A stretch of DNA of 8,372 nt from Bacteroidales bacterium (GCA_007130555.1 SLSH01000032.1:1-8372), one strand, 5' to 3'; positions 1 through 7,210 are shown, counted from the stretch's first letter. The notes: generated from the sequence alone by a model not told the origin. Numbers and translations are program-made.

Positions 1-14
1 AATCTTTTTTTATT

Positions 15-989
15 ATGAAAAAAATATTAACGATGGGTAATGCTCTGGTTGATGTTATGACCTTGTTAGACAGTGATAATGTTCTTGATAATTTAAAACT
101 TCCTAAGGGCAGTATGCAACTTGTTGATTTGGAAACAAGTAAACAAACTTTAGAGCACACTCAAAATTTGAATAGAAAACTTACATGCGGAGGTTCAGCC
201 GCAAATACGGCAAGAAGTCTGGCAATGCTTGGTGTCGAAACCGGATATATCGGTAAAATCGGGAAAGATGAAAACGGCAGTCTTTTTGCAAACGAAACAA
301 AAAAATCAGGAGTTACTCCTCTTTTGATTGAAACTGATACTCCTACCGGAGTTGCGATTGCAATGGTAAGCAAGGACTCCGAAAGAACATTTGCAACTTA
401 TCTTGGTGCCGCAGCAGAACTTCTGCCCGAAGATATAAGCGAAAATCTTTTTCACGGATACAGTATTCTGCATATTGAAGGATATCTGATTTTTAATAAT
501 GCTCTTATCGAAAAAGCCGTTAAAACGGCAAAAAAATGCGGACTCAAAATTTCACTTGATATGGCAAGTTATAATGTTGTGGAGGCAAATCTTGATTTTT
601 TGAAAAAAATAATAGAAAATTATATTGATATTGTCTTTGCTAACGAAGAGGAAGCAAAAGCTTTTACGGGGAAAAATCCTGAAGAAGCTCTTGAAGAAAT
701 TTCAAAGATGTGCGAAACAGCTGTTGTAAAAACAGGAGAGAAAGGGTCAATTATTAAAAGCGGAAATATATTTTATCAGGAGGGCATTATTGATGTTAAA
801 CCGATAGATACAACAGGAGCGGGAGATAACTATGCCGCAGGTTTTTTATACGGATATATAAACAACCGTAGTTTGGACAAATGTGCAAAAGTAGGGACAA
901 TCCTTGCCGGAAATGTTATTGAAGTTATAGGTACAACAATGGATGATAAAAGATGGACAAGAATTAAAGAGATGGTAAAAAAGATTTGA
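15..989 (+). CDS. PfkB/ribokinase-family sugar or nucleoside kinase (adenosine-kinase-like)
   Basis: This is a complete 324-residue cytoplasmic kinase of the PfkB/ribokinase family, which transfers the ATP gamma-phosphate to a sugar or nucleoside hydroxyl. The N-terminus carries GNALVD (residues 8-13), the usual start of adenosine-kinase-like members. The first family signature is CGGSAANTA (58-66), with GKIGKDENG (80-88) in the substrate/lid region. NEEEAKAFTG (210-219) is the conserved segment before the nucleotide site. The second signature DTTGAGD (265-271) provides the anion hole, with Asp271 as the expected catalytic base. The length is normal for the family. The ATG is chosen because the family N-terminus begins there; only 14 T-rich bases precede it in the window and none resembles a ribosome binding site. 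The gene converges on the threonine dehydrogenase gene and ends at a shared hairpin. Adenosine is the best guess for substrate, but ribose, fructose or another nucleoside cannot be excluded. Confidence 0.93.
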   Translation: MKKILTMGNALVDVMTLLDSDNVLDNLKLPKGSMQLVDLETSKQTLEHTQNLNRKLTCGGSAANTARSLAMLGVETGYIGKIGKDENGSLFANETKKSGVTPLLIETDTPTGVAIAMVSKDSERTFATYLGAAAELLPEDISENLFHGYSILHIEGYLIFNNALIEKAVKTAKKCGLKISLDMASYNVVEANLDFLKKIIENYIDIVFANEEEAKAFTGKNPEEALEEISKMCETAVVKTGEKGSIIKSGNIFYQEGIIDVKPIDTTGAGDNYAAGFLYGYINNRSLDKCAKVGTILAGNVIEVIGTTMDDKRWTRIKEMVKKI

Positions 990-993
990 ATAA

Positions 994-1020
994 AAAAAAC
1001 TCCCTTTTCGGGAGTTTTTT
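994..1020. terminator. Bidirectional rho-independent terminator between convergent genes
   Basis: The stem CTCCC (1000-1004) pairs with GGGAG (1010-1014) around a five-base loop, TTTTC. Eight A precede the stem (992-999) and six T follow it (1015-1020). A-T pairs extend the stem, and either strand gives a hairpin followed by a U-tract. It starts just after the kinase stop at 989 and ends just before the stop of the opposite-strand threonine dehydrogenase at 1024, so it can end both transcripts. Confidence 0.9.
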
Positions 1021-1023
1021 ATC

Positions 1024-1986
1024 TTAAATAAGACCTTTATCGTGTTTAATCTGAATATTTTTCAGCATATCTTCGGTCATAGCCTCAAGGTCATAATCAG
1101 GTTTCCATCCCCATTCTTCTCTTGCTGCCGTATCATCAACGTCATTTGGCCATGAGTCAGCAATTGCCTGGCGGAAATCGGGTTCATAACTGATTTCAAA
1201 TTCAGGGATACGTTTTTTAATCGAATCTGCAAGTTCTTTTACATTAAAACTCATTGCACCTAGATTAAAGTCGCTGTGATGTTTTAGTTTTGAAAAATCT
1301 GCCTGCATTAAATCAATTGTAGCTTTAATACAGTCGGGCATATACATCATTGGCAGACGGGTATCTTCTTTTACAAAGCAAGTGTATTTTTTGTTTTTAA
1401 TAGCTTCGTAATAAATAGCTACGGCATAATCAGTAGTACCTCCGCCCGGAAGTGTTTCGTGGCTTATGATACCGGGATAGCGTAATCCTCTGACATCAAG
1501 TCCGTATTTATTTACGTAATAATCACAAAGTAATTCTCCTGCAACTTTTGTAAGACCATACATAGTAGTAGGTTTTAAAACTGTTTCCTGTGGAGCTTTG
1601 TCTAACGGAGTGCCGGGACCAAAAACAGCAATAGAACTAGGTACTAAAACTTGTTTCATTTTCATTTCACGGGCAATTTCCAATACGTTTAACAAACCGT
1701 TCATATTAACATCCCATGCCAACATCGGGTTTTGTTCTCCTGTACCGGATAAAATGGCTGCCATATTGATAATTACATTTATATCGTATTTTTTACATAC
1801 ATTATAAAGGTCATCTCTATTTACCGCATTAAAGAACTCAAAAGGACCTGAGTCTAATACTGCCTGAGAAGGTGCAGTTTTTCGTCCTGTACCAATTACA
1901 TTATCATTGCCGTAAATATTTCTGAGAGTTAAAATTAACTCCGAACCTATTTGCCCGGCTGAACCAACAACAAGAATTTTTTCCAT
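1024..1986 (-). CDS. tdh: L-threonine 3-dehydrogenase, short-chain dehydrogenase (epimerase-like) type
   Basis: This cytoplasmic enzyme is predicted to oxidise L-threonine with NAD+ to 2-amino-3-ketobutyrate, the first step of threonine breakdown to glycine and acetyl-CoA. The 320 residues form an extended SDR (NAD-dependent epimerase/dehydratase-like) fold. The NAD-binding glycine motif is GSAGQIG (8-14). The catalytic set is Ser in PSS (116-118), Tyr143 and Lys147 (YxxxK). Features of the SDR-type threonine dehydrogenases, known from Flavobacterium and animals, are GGGTTDYAV (181-189), LPMMYMPDC (211-219) and SWPNDVDD (278-285). It is unrelated to the zinc-dependent Tdh of E. coli, although the symbol is shared. 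The ATG directly precedes the Rossmann strand, and AATTTAAAA ends 10 nt upstream of it. A strong promoter match lies at 2046-2076, and the shared terminator follows the stop. The partner 2-amino-3-ketobutyrate CoA ligase (kbl) is not in the window. A UDP-sugar epimerase is the alternative but is much less likely given the hallmark motifs. Confidence 0.93.
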   Translation of the reverse strand: MEKILVVGSAGQIGSELILTLRNIYGNDNVIGTGRKTAPSQAVLDSGPFEFFNAVNRDDLYNVCKKYDINVIINMAAILSGTGEQNPMLAWDVNMNGLLNVLEIAREMKMKQVLVPSSIAVFGPGTPLDKAPQETVLKPTTMYGLTKVAGELLCDYYVNKYGLDVRGLRYPGIISHETLPGGGTTDYAVAIYYEAIKNKKYTCFVKEDTRLPMMYMPDCIKATIDLMQADFSKLKHHSDFNLGAMSFNVKELADSIKKRIPEFEISYEPDFRQAIADSWPNDVDDTAAREEWGWKPDYDLEAMTEDMLKNIQIKHDKGLI

Positions 1987-1996
1987 AATTTTTAGT

Positions 1997-2005
1997 TTTT
2001 AAATT
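1997..2005 (-). promoter_or_regulatory. AATTTAAAA element upstream of the threonine dehydrogenase start
   Basis: On the minus strand AATTTAAAA ends 10 nt before the ATG of the threonine dehydrogenase gene. The same nine bases occur 10 or 11 nt before three other starts in the window. No Shine-Dalgarno-like sequence is present. I infer a possible Shine-Dalgarno-independent translation-initiation element; AT-rich background could produce it by chance. Confidence 0.45.
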
Positions 2006-2045
2006 TATATTAATTTTTAATTTATTTTAATAATGTAAGTTTTGA

Positions 2046-2076
2046 CAAAAATAAAAATAAAAAAATATTTGCCAAA
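2046..2076 (-). promoter_or_regulatory. Bacteroidetes-type sigma-A promoter for the threonine dehydrogenase gene
   Basis: Read on the minus strand, TTTG (2076-2073) is followed after 19 nt by TATTTTTG (2053-2046). This fully matches the known Bacteroidetes consensus of a -33 TTTG and a -7 TAnnTTTG. Transcription would begin near base 2039, giving a leader of about 50 nt before the ATG. The -33 box lies inside the left arm of an inverted repeat (2070-2097), which could hold an operator. Confidence 0.7.
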
Positions 2077-2097
2077 TGTTTTTTATCATTTTTGGCA
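2070..2097. repeat. Inverted repeat TGCCAAA-N14-TTTGGCA overlapping the -33 box
   Basis: A perfect 7-bp inverted repeat has arms at 2070-2076 and 2091-2097 and a 14-nt AT-rich spacer. The left arm contains the -33 TTTG of the predicted promoter. It could be an operator for a dimeric regulator of threonine breakdown. The spacing also permits a weak hairpin, but no U-tract follows on either strand, so a terminator is unlikely. Chance is possible. Confidence 0.35.
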
Positions 2098-2161
2098 TTG
2101 AATCCTTATCAGAATAATATTACAGACTTTTTATCGGTAGCTCATTGGATACGTAAATAAA

Positions 2162-4006
2162 TTATAAACGAAATCTGATATTAATCAAAAATGAATTAAG
2201 ATATGCGGGGTTGCTAATTTTATCAAACCCCCAGTCAGAATCAAAGTTTTTACTGTCATTATGTTGAGAAATATCATAGTCGCTTTCTGTACTATATCCT
2301 AGCGTTCTGTACAATCCCGGTCTTACTTCTATTGTTGTGAAAGGATTTAAATGAACCCCTAAGCCTAATTGCATTGGAATAACTAAAGAACTCCAAATCC
2401 AATCATCTTCATTGTAATTATCTTCATATATTTTACTTATATCTTTACCGTTAATACGATTAAACGTGTAGTTTGACAAACCCACTCCAATTGTGGGGTC
2501 AAGATAAATATTCCCTCTTCTTGTTATATAAATTTCTTTTGATAAATTCATAATAAAACTATAAGTAAAGCCGGATAACTCTTGATTATTGTTAACTAAT
2601 TGAGTATTATTATCATCATTCATATTTATAATACCGGGTTTGACTTTATTCATGATATTAAATGAACCACCAATACCAATATGTAACCCGCCAACTTTTA
2701 TAAATTCTGATATCAGTCTGGAAATTCTGATATCAAAAGAAAAAAATGCGCCTCCTAAGGCTCTGTTTTCAGGGACTCTAGTATATCCAAAATTAAATCC
2801 TACTCCAAAATCACGTGAACTTTCCATTAACATACCGTCATAAATTCTTTTACCGCCTTGTTGTCTGAAAACTGATGGCTCGGCATCTCCTGTTGCAACA
2901 GTATCATTATTAGCGATTTTTCTTACTCTTGCAACACCCTGCCTTTCTTTAGTAAGATTTCCATTTTCATCTATGATTAGTTCATAGATGAAAAATCGCT
3001 GGTCAAAATAAATACTTTCTTTAGTTCCTATTTTTGCAGATAGTGGTCTTGTGCTGTAAACAGGTGCTCTGGGTAGAAAATCAGAAATAGTCCTTCCAAA
3101 TGTATTTGCTGCTGATGTTTGAATTTTTTGAGGAATATCTTTCAACAATTCATCCATTGATTTTTTTCTGGAAAAAAGATAAATTGCATTTGTGGGATCT
3201 TTGGGCTGTGTTGAAGAAACTTCTCCTCTGGTAGTGCCAATATATTTTACCGGAAAAATAAGATTGTTCCATTCTTTTACTTTTTCTTTGTCAAAATTTG
3301 TTTCATCTGTCCAGTAATTTTGCCAAAATACAGCAGAGACAGAATCTCCAAATTCCAAATTGTATGCATGTGCTCTGAAATTTACAACATATCCTTCCCT
3401 GTCTCTTTTTTCAGCTTCTCTTTCTCGATATACTTCTTCCTGTGTTTTAATGCTTGTGATTTCCCACAATATTATATAAGTTTTGTCAATTAATTCTAAT
3501 CCAAGCATATCTCTTCTATCTACATGAGTTGATCTTGATGCAACTGCATCAGCATCAGTTGCTGTAAATAAACCGCGTTCCGATATCAAATCCATATTTA
3601 GTTTACCATCAGAATCCCTGTTAAACCATTTTGCTACAATTTTATTTGTTGATTTTACAACAAAATCATGTTTAATAGTCTCTTGCTTTTCTTTTAGCCC
3701 TCTGACTTGCCTTCTGTAGTTATCCCACTCCTCATAGCTAGCATTGGTGCCGGGCTCAGCTGGCATCGCAGGTATGTCTGATAAATATTCATAATCAATT
3801 CTATGATCATTAAACATAGCTTCAATTTCTATCTCTTTTAACGAGTTTATTAAAATCTCTTGCTGAGAATTCTTCGGAGCGGCATAAAGATAAGTAATAG
3901 ACGGACGCATATATCTTAGCTCCATTGGTTTGTCCGATTCCTGAGCCTTAGTGCAAAAAACAATAAGAAAAAGCAAAATTAAAAAGGATAATAGTTTTAA
4001 TCTCAT
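2162..4006 (-). CDS. Uncharacterised secreted protein with probable C-terminal outer-membrane beta-barrel
   Basis: I do not recognise a named function. The 614-residue protein starts with a signal peptide: MRLK, a hydrophobic core at about 5-18, and probable cleavage after Ala21 before Gln22, as is common in Bacteroidetes. Residues 28-180 form a first domain containing MRPSIT (33-38), KIVAKWFNR (122-130) and SERGLFTATDAD (142-153). A strongly charged stretch (188-204, rich in Glu and Arg) follows. Residues 331-395 form a second module with FDQRFFIYEL and QGVARVR. The last roughly 215 residues (about 398-614) show alternating hydrophobic and polar strands rich in Gly and aromatics (for example GVGFNFGY, GLHIGIGGSF and the terminal SFLINIRFRL), as in a small outer-membrane beta-barrel. 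From memory the layout resembles a conserved Bacteroidetes family of hypothetical proteins. The gene begins 51 bp after the Fe-S protein gene with no terminator between, so it may be the last gene of that transcript. No terminator is evident after its stop. Confidence 0.8.
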   Translation of the reverse strand: MRLKLLSFLILLFLIVFCTKAQESDKPMELRYMRPSITYLYAAPKNSQQEILINSLKEIEIEAMFNDHRIDYEYLSDIPAMPAEPGTNASYEEWDNYRRQVRGLKEKQETIKHDFVVKSTNKIVAKWFNRDSDGKLNMDLISERGLFTATDADAVASRSTHVDRRDMLGLELIDKTYIILWEITSIKTQEEVYREREAEKRDREGYVVNFRAHAYNLEFGDSVSAVFWQNYWTDETNFDKEKVKEWNNLIFPVKYIGTTRGEVSSTQPKDPTNAIYLFSRKKSMDELLKDIPQKIQTSAANTFGRTISDFLPRAPVYSTRPLSAKIGTKESIYFDQRFFIYELIIDENGNLTKERQGVARVRKIANNDTVATGDAEPSVFRQQGGKRIYDGMLMESSRDFGVGFNFGYTRVPENRALGGAFFSFDIRISRLISEFIKVGGLHIGIGGSFNIMNKVKPGIINMNDDNNTQLVNNNQELSGFTYSFIMNLSKEIYITRRGNIYLDPTIGVGLSNYTFNRINGKDISKIYEDNYNEDDWIWSSLVIPMQLGLGVHLNPFTTIEVRPGLYRTLGYSTESDYDISQHNDSKNFDSDWGFDKISNPAYLNSFLINIRFRL

Positions 4007-4057
4007 ATACTTAAATTTTATAGGTTTTTTAATGGATAGATATATTTTGATAATATT

Positions 4058-5353
4058 TTATGCTTCTGTCCATTTTAATCTGTCTTCGTTTGAATATTGC
4101 CATGGGGCTCCGTTATTTTCTATATTAGCAAAGATTGAATTAATAGGAGCAGGGGCAGAGCCTTCTTCCATTGCAAGATATCGTCTCATATCAATAATAA
4201 ATGCAGGATGGTCAATATTAAGCGGACATTCTTTTGCACAAGCATTGCAGGTTGTACAAGCCCATATTTCTTCTTCTTTGATATATTCGCGGATAAAAGA
4301 TTTATTATCACTGAAATTTTTATCTTTAATTAAATGAGGAGCTTTTTCCTTCATTCTTTTTCTGATTTCTATAAAAAGTTTTCGTGGAGATAATTCTTTT
4401 CCCGTAATGTTTGCGGGGCAAACCGAAGTACATCTTCCGCATTGTGTACAAGCGAGAGAGTCAATATAATTTTTCCATGTAAAATCTTCGGCATCCAGTA
4501 TTCCGAACCTTGATATTTCTGCACTTTGATTTGCATCTGCAGAATATGTCGTTTCCGGATTAAGCATCATTTTTACTTCTTTTGTTACAGATTCCATATT
4601 TGCAAGTTTGCCGAGAGGAGTTAATCTGCTGAAGAAAACATTTGGTATTGACATAAAAATATGGAAGTGTTTAGAGTAGGGGAGGACATTTGCAAAAATA
4701 AATATCAAAACAATATGTGCCCACCAGTTTATTTCATGTATAATATGCATTGTTTCGTAAGATAGTCCTGCAAATACGGGAGAAATTATATCGCTTACGG
4801 GATATCTGCCTACAAAATTAGCATCATTACCGTGCATCAGAACATAAAAAATATTTACACCTGCCAGCGAAACCATCAATATCAGAATAAAAGTCAAAGC
4901 AAGATATGCGTCTTTATGATTTTTATCGGATAGTTCTTTCCCATGTAATCTCGGTATATCCAGAAAAGCCCTTCTTATTATGAAAATAACTATAAATAAT
5001 GCAATTACATAAGCCGAAATATCCCCTAAAGCCATAATTATATCATAAAAAACACCCAAAAACCCGAGAGACCTCTCCAGTCCGCTTACACCGTCAATAA
5101 CAATTTCTATACTGCCTATAAGGATTACACAAAATCCCCAAAATACTATAGCGTGCATAAATCCTGCTATGGGATTGCGAAAAATTCTTTCCTGAAAAAA
5201 AGCATTTGTAATAGTAAGTTTTATCCTTTTTCCGAATTCCTTAACGGGATATGCAGGTTTTGTGAGTTTAAAAAAAGCAATAATTCTTGAAATAGAATAA
5301 AAAAATATTACGATTGTAATAACCAATAAAACAATAAAAATAATTTCTCTCAT
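4058..5353 (-). CDS. Membrane heme/4Fe-4S oxidoreductase, ETF:menaquinone oxidoreductase-like (N-terminal part)
   Basis: This 431-residue integral membrane protein probably passes electrons between EtfAB and menaquinone. Its N-terminal half is NarI-like, with hydrophobic segments at about 3-28, 64-85, 106-127, 149-172 and 203-225. His67, His203, His206 and His213 are candidate heme b ligands. A soluble domain follows with two [4Fe-4S] motifs of the form CxxCxxCxxxCP: Cys302/305/308/312 and Cys366/369/372/376. This order matches the first two thirds of EMO/DUF224-type ETF:quinone oxidoreductases and HdrD/GlpC-like proteins. Full-length relatives have about 700 residues and end in two cysteine-rich CCG domains. 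Here the protein stops shortly after the second cluster, in a segment containing NNGAPWQYSNEDR (413-425), so the CCG part must be a separate subunit. None is encoded in the window. The gene follows etfA by 73 bp. Linkage to etfAB and the dehydrogenase supports the ETF-linked role; another donor is possible. Confidence 0.88.
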   Translation of the reverse strand: MREIIFIVLLVITIVIFFYSISRIIAFFKLTKPAYPVKEFGKRIKLTITNAFFQERIFRNPIAGFMHAIVFWGFCVILIGSIEIVIDGVSGLERSLGFLGVFYDIIMALGDISAYVIALFIVIFIIRRAFLDIPRLHGKELSDKNHKDAYLALTFILILMVSLAGVNIFYVLMHGNDANFVGRYPVSDIISPVFAGLSYETMHIIHEINWWAHIVLIFIFANVLPYSKHFHIFMSIPNVFFSRLTPLGKLANMESVTKEVKMMLNPETTYSADANQSAEISRFGILDAEDFTWKNYIDSLACTQCGRCTSVCPANITGKELSPRKLFIEIRKRMKEKAPHLIKDKNFSDNKSFIREYIKEEEIWACTTCNACAKECPLNIDHPAFIIDMRRYLAMEEGSAPAPINSIFANIENNGAPWQYSNEDRLKWTEA

Positions 5354-5426
5354 TTTTATATCTATTTTATATCAAACATGCAGTAATAATGCAGGTTTAA
5401 ATATTTTTTACAATGCCTTGGCCGGC

Positions 5427-6395
5427 TTATGACTTAAATTTTTTCACCGATTCGATAAGTCTCGGTAAAACTTTAAAGGCATCGCCGACTATTCCGTAAT
5501 CAGCATAGCTGAATATTGCAGCGTCTTTATCCTTATCAATTGCAACCATAATTTTAGAAGCACTTACACCTCCGATATGTTGTATTGCACCTGAAATTCC
5601 AACTGCAATATAAAGTGTAGGAGCAATAATTTTTCCTGTTTGACCAACGTGCTCGTCGTGAGGCCTCCAGCCTTCGTCAGAAACAGGTCTTGAACAAGCC
5701 AGTCCGGCACCTAATAAGTCTGCAAGTTCTTCAAGAGGTTTCCAATTATCTCCCGATTTCAAACCTCTTCCTCCTGAAACAACGATATCCGCTTCGGTTA
5801 ACAGAATTTTTCCTATTATCAGATCGACATTCGTAACTTTTGTTTTAAGCATTGAATCTTCAATTTGAGGACTGAGTTTTTCAATATTTACATCAACAGG
5901 ATTTTCAACAATATCACAGGCATTTGCATTTAGCGTAAGAATTTTTTTATCGGATTTAACTTTTACATTTAAAAACGCCAAGCCGTTATAAGTTTTTCTT
6001 TTTACGACCAAAGGATTTGCCGAATCTGGTAAATCTGTTACTCCTGCTGCCAATCCTGCTTTTAATTTAACCGATAATCTCGGGGCAATTGCTTTTCCGA
6101 GATTTGAATGGCTAAATATTGCAATTTTTCCGTTTTCTTTATTGAAAATATCGGCTATTAATTTTGTATAAGCCATAGTATCTTCATGTTTCAGTTTTTC
6201 GTCTGTAACGGATATTATTTTATTAGCACCATATTTTGCAAGTAAAGATAATTCTTCGTCTGCAAGTTTGCCCACAGAAATTGCCACTACCTGAGCAGAA
6301 TTTTCTTTTGCAATTTGTGAAGCATACGAAACGGCTTCAATAGCATTTTTTTTAAGTTTTCCGTTTCTGTTTTCTGAAAAAACTAATATTGACAT
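5427..6395 (-). CDS. etfA: Electron transfer flavoprotein subunit alpha
   Basis: EtfA pairs with EtfB and holds the redox-active FAD that takes electrons from, or gives them to, acyl-CoA dehydrogenase. The 322 residues comprise an N-terminal domain beginning SILVFSE (2-8) and the C-terminal FAD-binding domain. The latter shows VVSGGRGLKSGDNW (205-218), CSRPVSDEGW (234-243), VGQTGK (250-255), GISGAIQH (266-273) and ADYGIVGD (298-305). By alignment with human ETF, Arg236, Thr253 and His273 correspond to Arg249, Thr266 and His286 around the flavin, so the site looks intact. The length is normal. The gene lies 33 bp after etfB. AATTTAAAA ends 10 nt before the ATG. The sequence alone does not settle whether the complex bifurcates electrons, but the adjacent membrane Fe-S protein points to a quinone-linked role. 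Confidence 0.97.
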   Translation of the reverse strand: MSILVFSENRNGKLKKNAIEAVSYASQIAKENSAQVVAISVGKLADEELSLLAKYGANKIISVTDEKLKHEDTMAYTKLIADIFNKENGKIAIFSHSNLGKAIAPRLSVKLKAGLAAGVTDLPDSANPLVVKRKTYNGLAFLNVKVKSDKKILTLNANACDIVENPVDVNIEKLSPQIEDSMLKTKVTNVDLIIGKILLTEADIVVSGGRGLKSGDNWKPLEELADLLGAGLACSRPVSDEGWRPHDEHVGQTGKIIAPTLYIAVGISGAIQHIGGVSASKIMVAIDKDKDAAIFSYADYGIVGDAFKVLPRLIESVKKFKS

Positions 6396-6405
6396 ATCAT
6401 TATAA

Positions 6406-6414
6406 TTTTAAATT
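6406..6414 (-). promoter_or_regulatory. AATTTAAAA element upstream of the etfA start
   Basis: On the minus strand AATTTAAAA ends 10 nt before the etfA ATG, inside the 33-bp etfB-etfA gap. Position and sequence match the elements before etfB, the acyl-CoA dehydrogenase gene and the threonine dehydrogenase gene. The location within an operon favours a role in translation rather than in transcription initiation. No Shine-Dalgarno sequence is present. Confidence 0.45.
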
Positions 6415-6428
6415 ATTACAAATTTTAT

Positions 6429-7178
6429 TTACAACACTTTAGCCTCGTTATGCAACAGGTCTATCAATTTATCGGTATCTTCTTCGTCTATCATTTTGCA
6501 TGCTGCTTTAGGAGGAGGCAGTTCATAAACATCGGTTTCAATCAATGTTTCTACTTCCACACCCGGCACAACATTCAGAGGTTTTGTTCTTGCCATCATA
6601 ATTCCTCTCATAGCAGGAATACGCGGATTGATACAGATACCTTTTTGTACTATTGCAACAAAAGGCGCAGTGATATTAATTGTTTCTTTACCTCCGTCAA
6701 TATCACGTTTCAGGATAAATTTATCTCCTTCAAAATCACATTGTGATACGGCTGATACTGAAGCCATTTCTAAAAACTCGGCTAACATACCGCCTACATT
6801 GGCAGAATTAAAGTCGCTGGATTCAATACCGCAGAAAATAATATCAAATTGTTCTTTTTTTGCCACATCTGCAATTTGAGCCGCAATAAAGTAAGAGTCT
6901 TTTGGTTCGGCATCTATTCTTATTGCATCATCGGCACCCATTGCAAGAGCTTTTCTGATAGTGGGTTCAGTTGAGACATTACCGACATTTAAAACGGTTA
7001 CTTTTGTAATTTTACCGCCGGAGTTTTCTTTAATTTCCAATGCTCTTGTTAAAGCAAATTCGTCCCACGGATTAATTACCCATTGTACTCCTTGAGTTTC
7101 GAGTTCCTTCATTTCAGAATTAAATCTGATTTTTGTTGTGGTATCAGGAACATTTCCAATACAAACAAGTATTTTCAT
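6429..7178 (-). CDS. etfB: Electron transfer flavoprotein subunit beta
   Basis: EtfB is the partner of EtfA in the heterodimeric flavoprotein that exchanges electrons with acyl-CoA dehydrogenase. The 249-residue protein begins MKILVCIGNVPDT, equivalent to the usual VKQVPDT nucleotide-binding start. It contains GVQWVINPWDEFAL (30-43), the family motif ALAMGADDAI (77-86) and GIESSDFNSANVGGMLAEFL (117-136), the counterpart of the GxxxxDxxxxQVG nucleotide loop. The recognition loop that docks onto dehydrogenases is INPRIPAMRGIMMARTKP (183-200). In it, Met190 aligns with the anchor Leu195 of human ETF beta. The C-terminus is shorter than in typical electron-bifurcating EtfB of Clostridia (about 260 residues or more). 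This leans towards a non-bifurcating partner but does not prove it. The gene starts 32 bp after the dehydrogenase gene, and AATTTAAAA ends 11 nt before its ATG. Confidence 0.96.
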   Translation of the reverse strand: MKILVCIGNVPDTTTKIRFNSEMKELETQGVQWVINPWDEFALTRALEIKENSGGKITKVTVLNVGNVSTEPTIRKALAMGADDAIRIDAEPKDSYFIAAQIADVAKKEQFDIIFCGIESSDFNSANVGGMLAEFLEMASVSAVSQCDFEGDKFILKRDIDGGKETINITAPFVAIVQKGICINPRIPAMRGIMMARTKPLNVVPGVEVETLIETDVYELPPPKAACKMIDEEDTDKLIDLLHNEAKVL

Positions 7179-7189
7179 TTTTATATAAA

Positions 7190-7198
7190 TTTTAAATT
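7190..7198 (-). promoter_or_regulatory. AATTTAAAA element upstream of the etfB start
   Basis: On the minus strand AATTTAAAA ends 11 nt before the etfB ATG, within the 32-bp gap after the acyl-CoA dehydrogenase gene. It is one of four copies at nearly identical distance from a start codon in the window. I infer a translation-initiation role; none of the copies has been tested. Confidence 0.45.
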
Positions 7199-7210
7199 AA
7201 CAATTATTTT

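Noticed and set aside
2098..2161. Terminator after the outer-membrane-type gene
   Set aside because: No stem with adjacent T-run is present on the minus strand; only a distant 4-bp match (ATCC/GGAT) was seen.
3949..4006. Lipoprotein signal at Cys18 of the outer-membrane-type protein
   Set aside because: The residues before the cysteine (Ile-Val-Phe) do not fit a lipobox, while cleavage after Ala21 before Gln22 fits a normal signal peptidase I site.
3951..4337. Plus-strand open frame of 128 codons spanning the outer-membrane-type and Fe-S genes
   Set aside because: It lies opposite two well-supported genes, has no family motif and no initiation signal, and its composition follows from the opposite-strand coding.
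5354..5426. Possible hairpins and a repeated ATGCAG in the gap after etfA, and a CATGTTTG sequence resembling a -7 box
   Set aside because: The stems are only 3-4 bp with no U-tract. The -7-like sequence has one mismatch and no TTTG at the right distance upstream, so neither a terminator nor a promoter is supported.
6374..6400. Second ATG five bases before the etfA start, opening a five-codon frame that overlaps it (ATG ATA TGT CAA TAT TAG)
   Set aside because: It is very short and out of frame, and the family N-terminus and the AATTTAAAA spacing both support the annotated ATG; ATG by chance is common in such AT-rich DNA.
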